NCBI GenBank assembly: GCA_008729055.1
Contig: SDUX01000078.1
Location: forward strand, 1-64,000
Direction: 5' to 3'
Source: Pyropia haitanensis
Taxonomy: Eukaryota; Rhodophyta; Bangiophyceae; Bangiales; Bangiaceae
Length of the DNA stretch: 64,000 nucleotides
The position numbers and the translations under genes were made by a program. Position 1 is the stretch's first letter. Each line of letters starts with the position of its first letter. Below the pieces are notes generated by a model. That model searched no databases. It was not told the origin of the DNA and saw only the letters and a list, made by a program, of their open reading frames with translations. Shown here piece by piece: positions 59,061 through 64,000 of the stretch.

Positions 59061-62000
59061 AATGGTTTTTTGCCACGTGGGGTCCCGACAGCCAGGTGTG
59101 ACGGTCGGCGACAAAAGTTCCGCCCTCACACCGGTCCACGCCAGTGTGACGGGCGGAACGCGCAGTGGACAGTTTGGGTGGCGGGGCGCACTTTGTGGCC
59201 ACTGTTGGACCACTTTCTGGCGACTTTCACGTGAATTTTCTTTGCAGTTATGGAAAGTTCTTGCCCCCAATTGCCCATTTGTGTCCTAATTTGGCCCCCT
59301 TTTTGCCCACTTTTTGCCCACTTCTTACCCACTTCCTACCCACTTGTGCCCACTTTTGCCCACTTTTGCCCACTTTTGCGTCTACAGCGATGCTGCACAC
59401 GATCCGGCGGCCGAATTGGCGCGCATCCTTCATTCCAGCCATAGATCCACCCGCTCGATGTCCGAGGTTCGACCCCCACGGTCGTGCATGGGGTGGTCGG
59501 CCGCTTCTCACCCACTTTTGCCCACTGTTGCCCACTTTTGCCCACTTTCGCGTGTACAGCAATGCAGCACGCGCTCCGGCGGCCGAATTGGCTTGCATGC
59601 TTTATTCCAGCCATACATCCGCCCGCTCGACGTCCGAGCTTCCACCCGCACCGTCGTGCATGGGGTGGTTGGCCGACCCGTTCGTTGGCGCGTCCGTTGG
59701 ATGCAACGAGCGTTTTGTGGAGCGCCGGTTTCCACGTGTCAATTTTGTGGAATGGTTTTTGCCACGTGGGGGTCCCGACAGCCAGGTGTGACGGTCGGCG
59801 ACAAAAGTTCCGCCCTCACACCGTCCACGCCAGTGTGACGGGCGGAACGCGCAGGGGACAGTTTGGGTGGCGGGGCGCACTTTGTGGCCACTGTTGGACC
59901 ACTTTCTGGCGACTTTCACGTGAATTTTCTTTGCAGTTATGGAAAGTTCTTGCCCCCAATTGCCCATTTGTGTCCTAATTTGGCCCCCTTTTTGCCCACT
60001 TTTTGCCCACTTCTTACCCACTTCCTACCCACTTGTGCCCACTTTTGCCCACTTTTGCCCACTTTTGCGTCTACAGCGATGCTGCACACGATCCGGCGGC
60101 CGAATTGGCGCGCATCCTTCATTCCAGCCATAGATCCACCCGCTCGATGTCCGAGGTTCGACCCCCACGGTCGTGCATGCGGTGGTAGGCCGCTTCTCAC
60201 CCACTTTTGCCCACTGTTGCCCACTTTTGCCCACTTTCGCGTGTACAGCAATGCAGCACGCGCTCCGGCGGCCGAATTGGCTTGCATGCTTTATTCCAGC
60301 CATACATCCGCCCGCTCGACGTCCGAGCTTCCACCCGCACCGTCGTGCATGGGGTGGTTGGCCGACCCGTTCGTTGGCGCGTCCGTTGGATGCAACGAGC
60401 GTTTTGTGGAGCGCCGGTTTCCACGTGTCAATTTTGTGGAATGGTTTTTGCCACGTGGGGGTCCCGACAGCCAGGTGTGACGGTCGGCGACAAAAGTTCC
60501 GCCCTCACACCGTCCACGCCAGTGTGACGGGCGGAACGCGCAGGGGACAGTTTGGGTGGCGGGGCGCACTTTGTGGCCACTGTTGGACCACTTTCTGGCG
60601 ACTTTCACGTGAATTTTCTTTGCAGTTATGGAAAGTTCTTGCCCCCAATTGCCCATTTGTGTCCTAATTTGGCCCCCTTTTTGCCCACTTTTTGCCCACT
60701 TCTTACCCACTTCCTACCCACTTGTGCCCACTTTTGCCCACTTTTGCCCACTTTTGCGTCTACAGCGATGCTGCACACGATCCGGCGGCCGAATTGGCGC
60801 GCATCCTTCATTCCAGCCATAGATCCACCCGCTCGATGTCCGAGGTTCGACCCCCACGGTCGTGCATGCGGTGGTAGGCCGCTTCTCACCCACTTTTGCC
60901 CACTGTTGCCCACTTTTGCCCACTTTCGCGTGTACAGCAATGCAGCACGCGCTCCGGCGGCCGAATTGGCTTGCATGCTTTATTCCAGCCATACATCCGC
61001 CCGCTCGACGTCCGAGCTTCCACCCGCACCGTCGTGCATGGGGTGGTTGGCCGACCCGTTCGTTGGCGCGTCCGTTGGATGCAACGAGCGTTTTGTGGAG
61101 CGCCGGTTTCCACGTGTCAATTTTGTGGAATGGTTTTTGCCACGTGGGGGTCCCGACAGCCAGGTGTGACGGTCGGCGACAAAAGTTCCGCCCTCACACC
61201 GTCCACGCCAGTGTGACGGGCGGAACGCGCAGGGGACAGTTTGGGTGGCGGGGCGCACTTTGTGGCCACTGTTGGACCACTTTCTGGCGACTTTCACGTG
61301 AATTTTCTTTGCAGTTATGGAAAGTTCTTGCCCCCAATTGCCCATTTGTGTCCTAATTTGGCCCCCTTTTTGCCCACTTTTTGCCCACTTCTTACCCACT
61401 TCCTACCCACTTGTGCCCACTTTTGCCCACTTTTGCCCACTTTTGCGTCTACAGCGATGCTGCACACGATCCGGCGGCCGAATTGGCGCGCATCCTTCAT
61501 TCCAGCCATAGATCCACCCGCTCGATGTCCGAGGTTCGACCCCCACGGTCGTGCATGCGGTGGTAGGCCGCTTCTCACCCACTTTTGCCCACTGTTGCCC
61601 ACTTTTGCCCACTTTCGCGTGTACAGCAATGCAGCACGCGCTCCGGCGGCCGAATTGGCTTGCATGCTTTATTCCAGCCATACATCCGCCCGCTCGACGT
61701 CCGAGCTTCCACCCGCACCGTCGTGCATGGGGTGGTTGGCCGACCCGTTCGTTGGCGCGTCCGTTGGATGCAACGAGCGTTTTGTGGAGCGCCGGTTTCC
61801 ACGTGTCAATTTTGTGGAATGGTTTTTGCCACGTGGGGGTCCCGACAGCCAGGTGTGACGGTCGGCGACAAAAGTTCCGCCCTCACACCGTCCACGCCAG
61901 TGTGACGGGCGGAACGCGCAGGGGACAGTTTGGGTGGCGGGGCGCACTTTGTGGCCACTGTTGGACCACTTTCTGGCGACTTTCACGTGAATTTTCTTTG

Positions 62001-64000
62001 CAGTTATGGAAAGTTCTTGCCCCCAATTGCCCATTTGTGTCCTAATTTGGCCCCCTTTTTGCCCACTTTTTGCCCACTTCTTACCCACTTCCTACCCACT
62101 TGTGCCCACTTTTGCCCACTTTTGCCCACTTTTGCGTCTACAGCGATGCTGCACACGATCCGGCGGCCGAATTGGCGCGCATCCTTCATTCCAGCCATAG
62201 ATCCACCCGCTCGATGTCCGAGGTTCGACCCCCACGGTCGTGCATGCGGTGGTAGGCCGCTTCTCACCCACTTTTGCCCACTGTTGCCCACTTTTGCCCA
62301 CTTTCGCGTGTACAGCAATGCAGCACGCGCTCCGGCGGCCGAATTGGCTTGCATGCTTTATTCCAGCCATACATCCGCCCGCTCGACGTCCGAGCTTCCA
62401 CCCGCACCGTCGTGCATGGGGTGGTTGGCCGACCCGTTCGTTGGCGCGTCCGTTGGATGCAACGAGCGTTTTGTGGAGCGCCGGTTTCCACGTGTCAATT
62501 TTGTGGAATGGTTTTTGCCACGTGGGGGTCCCGACAGCCAGGTGTGACGGTCGGCGACAAAAGTTCCGCCCTCACACCGTCCACGCCAGTGTGACGGGCG
62601 GAACGCGCAGGGGACAGTTTGGGTGGCGGGGCGCACTTTGTGGCCACTGTTGGACCACTTTCTGGCGACTTTCACGTGAATTTTCTTTGCAGTTATGGAA
62701 AGTTCTTGCCCCCAATTGCCCATTTGTGTCCTAATTTGGCCCCCTTTTTGCCCACTTTTTGCCCACTTCTTACCCACTTCCTACCCACTTGTGCCCACTT
62801 TTGCCCACTTTTGCCCACTTTTGCGTCTACAGCGATGCTGCACACGATCCGGCGGCCGAATTGGCGCGCATCCTTCATTCCAGCCATAGATCCACCCGCT
62901 CGATGTCCGAGGTTCGACCCCCACGGTCGTGCATGCGGTGGTAGGCCGCTTCTCACCCACTTTTGCCCACTGTTGCCCACTTTTGCCCACTTTCGCGTGT
63001 ACAGCAATGCAGCACGCGCTCCGGCGGCCGAATTGGCTTGCATGCTTTATTCCAGCCATACATCCGCCCGCTCGACGTCCGAGCTTCCACCCGCACCGTC
63101 GTGCATGGGGTGGTTGGCCGACCCGTTCGTTGGCGCGTCCGTTGGATGCAACGAGCGTTTTGTGGAGCGCCGGTTTCCACGTGTCAATTTTGTGGAATGG
63201 TTTTTGCCACGTGGGGGTCCCGACAGCCAGGTGTGACGGTCGGCGACAAAAGTTCCGCCCTCACACCGTCCACGCCAGTGTGACGGGCGGAACGCGCAGG
63301 GGACAGTTTGGGTGGCGGGGCGCACTTTGTGGCCACTGTTGGACCACTTTCTGGCGACTTTCACGTGAATTTTCTTTGCAGTTATGGAAAGTTCTTGCCC
63401 CCAATTGCCCATTTGTGTCCTAATTTGGCCCCCTTTTTGCCCACTTTTTGCCCACTTCTTACCCACTTCCTACCCACTTGTGCCCACTTTTGCCCACTTT
63501 TGCCCACTTTTGCGTCTACAGCGATGCTGCACACGATCCGGCGGCCGAATTGGCGCGCATCCTTCATTCCAGCCATAGATCCACCCGCTCGATGTCCGAG
63601 GTTCGACCCCCACGGTCGTGCATGCGGTGGTAGGCCGCTTCTCACCCACTTTTGCCCACTGTTGCCCACTTTTGCCCACTTTCGCGTGTACAGCAATGCA
63701 GCACGCGCTCCGGCGGCCGAATTGGCTTGCATGCTTTATTCCAGCCATACATCCGCCCGCTCGACGTCCGAGCTTCCACCCGCACCGTCGTGCATGGGGT
63801 GGTTGGCCGACCCGTTCGTTGGCGCGTCCGTTGGATGCAACGAGCGTTTTGTGGAGCGCCGGTTTCCACGTGTCAATTTTGTGGAATGGTTTTTGCCACG
63901 TGGGGGTCCCGACAGCCAGGTGTGACGGTCGGCGACAAAAGTTCCGCCCTCACACCGTCCACGCCAGTGTGACGGGCGGAACGCGCAGGGGACAGTTTGG

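Larger units (their letters stand above)
17205..64000. repeat. Satellite DNA array, 688/689-bp monomer, about 46.8 kb and continuing past the window
   Basis: One unit is repeated head to tail from GCCGCTTCTTACCCAC at 17205 to the right edge, about 68 monomer lengths. Undamaged copies differ by a few bases and spacing is 688 or 689. Neither length is divisible by 3, so any reading frame changes from copy to copy and the array is non-coding. Monomers fall into subfamilies A and B, with hybrid copies between them and scattered rearranged copies in B. High homogeneity over tens of kb is typical of satellites kept uniform by unequal exchange, as at centromeres, knobs or subtelomeres. No such function can be proven here. 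The array begins exactly where a broken copia element ends. Confidence 0.97.
32268..64000 (+). repeat. Satellite subfamily B block
   Basis: About 46 monomer lengths. Diagnostic B states are GAGCGTTTTGTGG, ATGGTTTTTGCC, TCCCGACAG, ACGCGCAGGGG, AAGTTCTTGCCCCC, GTCCTAATTTGG, CATCCTTCATTCC, GAGGTTCGACCCCC, GCATGCGGTGGTAGG, CTTCTCACCC and GGCTTGCATGC. Long uniform runs (32268-40530, 47480-53480, 59060-64000) alternate with zones of deleted or shuffled copies. The block is open at the right edge. Confidence 0.95.

Noticed and set aside
17205..64000. CRISPR-like regular repetition
   Set aside because: The whole 689-bp unit is repeated; there are no unique spacers between short direct repeats and no cas genes, and the context is eukaryotic.

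Overview
The window comes from a GC-rich nuclear genome of a eukaryote. It has no bacterial operons or Shine-Dalgarno context. It holds a Ty1/copia retrotransposon, a CACTA-type transposase gene with probable introns, a short hAT-like insertion and about 46.8 kb of satellite DNA. The very high GC and this element mix would fit a bangiophyte red alga (Porphyra/Pyropia type) or another GC-rich alga. That is inference only; no host gene is present to decide it.

Layout. 1-3885 is extremely GC-rich low-complexity DNA (GGC/GCC/ACC triplets, G-runs, one 183-bp tandem duplication) with no recognisable gene. At about 3.88 kb the composition switches abruptly to ordinary sequence (3886-5500, one strong inverted repeat), and 5500-6382 is GC-rich again. 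6383-9670 (minus) is a transposase gene of the tnp2/Plavaka (CACTA-superfamily) kind: a C2H2 zinc finger, two probable introns and one homopolymer frameshift. 9671-11104 holds no gene and probably includes the retrotransposon 3' LTR. About 11.1-17.2 kb (minus) is a Ty1/copia element: gag with a CCHC knuckle, then protease, integrase with a D,D(35)E triad, reverse transcriptase with YVDD, and RNase H. Its pol is cut by a 914-bp hAT-like element (12636-13549) with 19-bp terminal inverted repeats and an 8-bp target duplication. The two pol halves are in the same phase once the insertion and one duplication copy are discounted. A TAA codon also breaks the protease reading. No 5' LTR is seen: the element runs straight into satellite DNA at 17205.

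17205 to the right edge is a tandem array of a 688/689-bp monomer, about 68 monomer lengths long, in two homogenised subfamilies: A (17.2-31.0 kb, 20 copies) and B (32.3-64.0 kb). A short degenerate and hybrid zone separates them. The monomer is itself composite: two related modules of about 175 bp (about 90% identical in their right parts), a central section of about 336 bp, and runs of the 10-mer ACTTTTGCCC. Each monomer carries three CACGTG palindromes that both subfamilies keep. Several zones in B hold shuffled or deleted monomers, and there is one N gap (46688-47315) whose length is out of phase with the repeat.

Nothing in the satellite looks protein-coding; its long open frames on both strands are by-products of repetition. 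The main novelty candidate is the satellite, a possible centromeric or heterochromatic array with nested structure and a sharp subfamily boundary. The second is the nested transposon history beside it.
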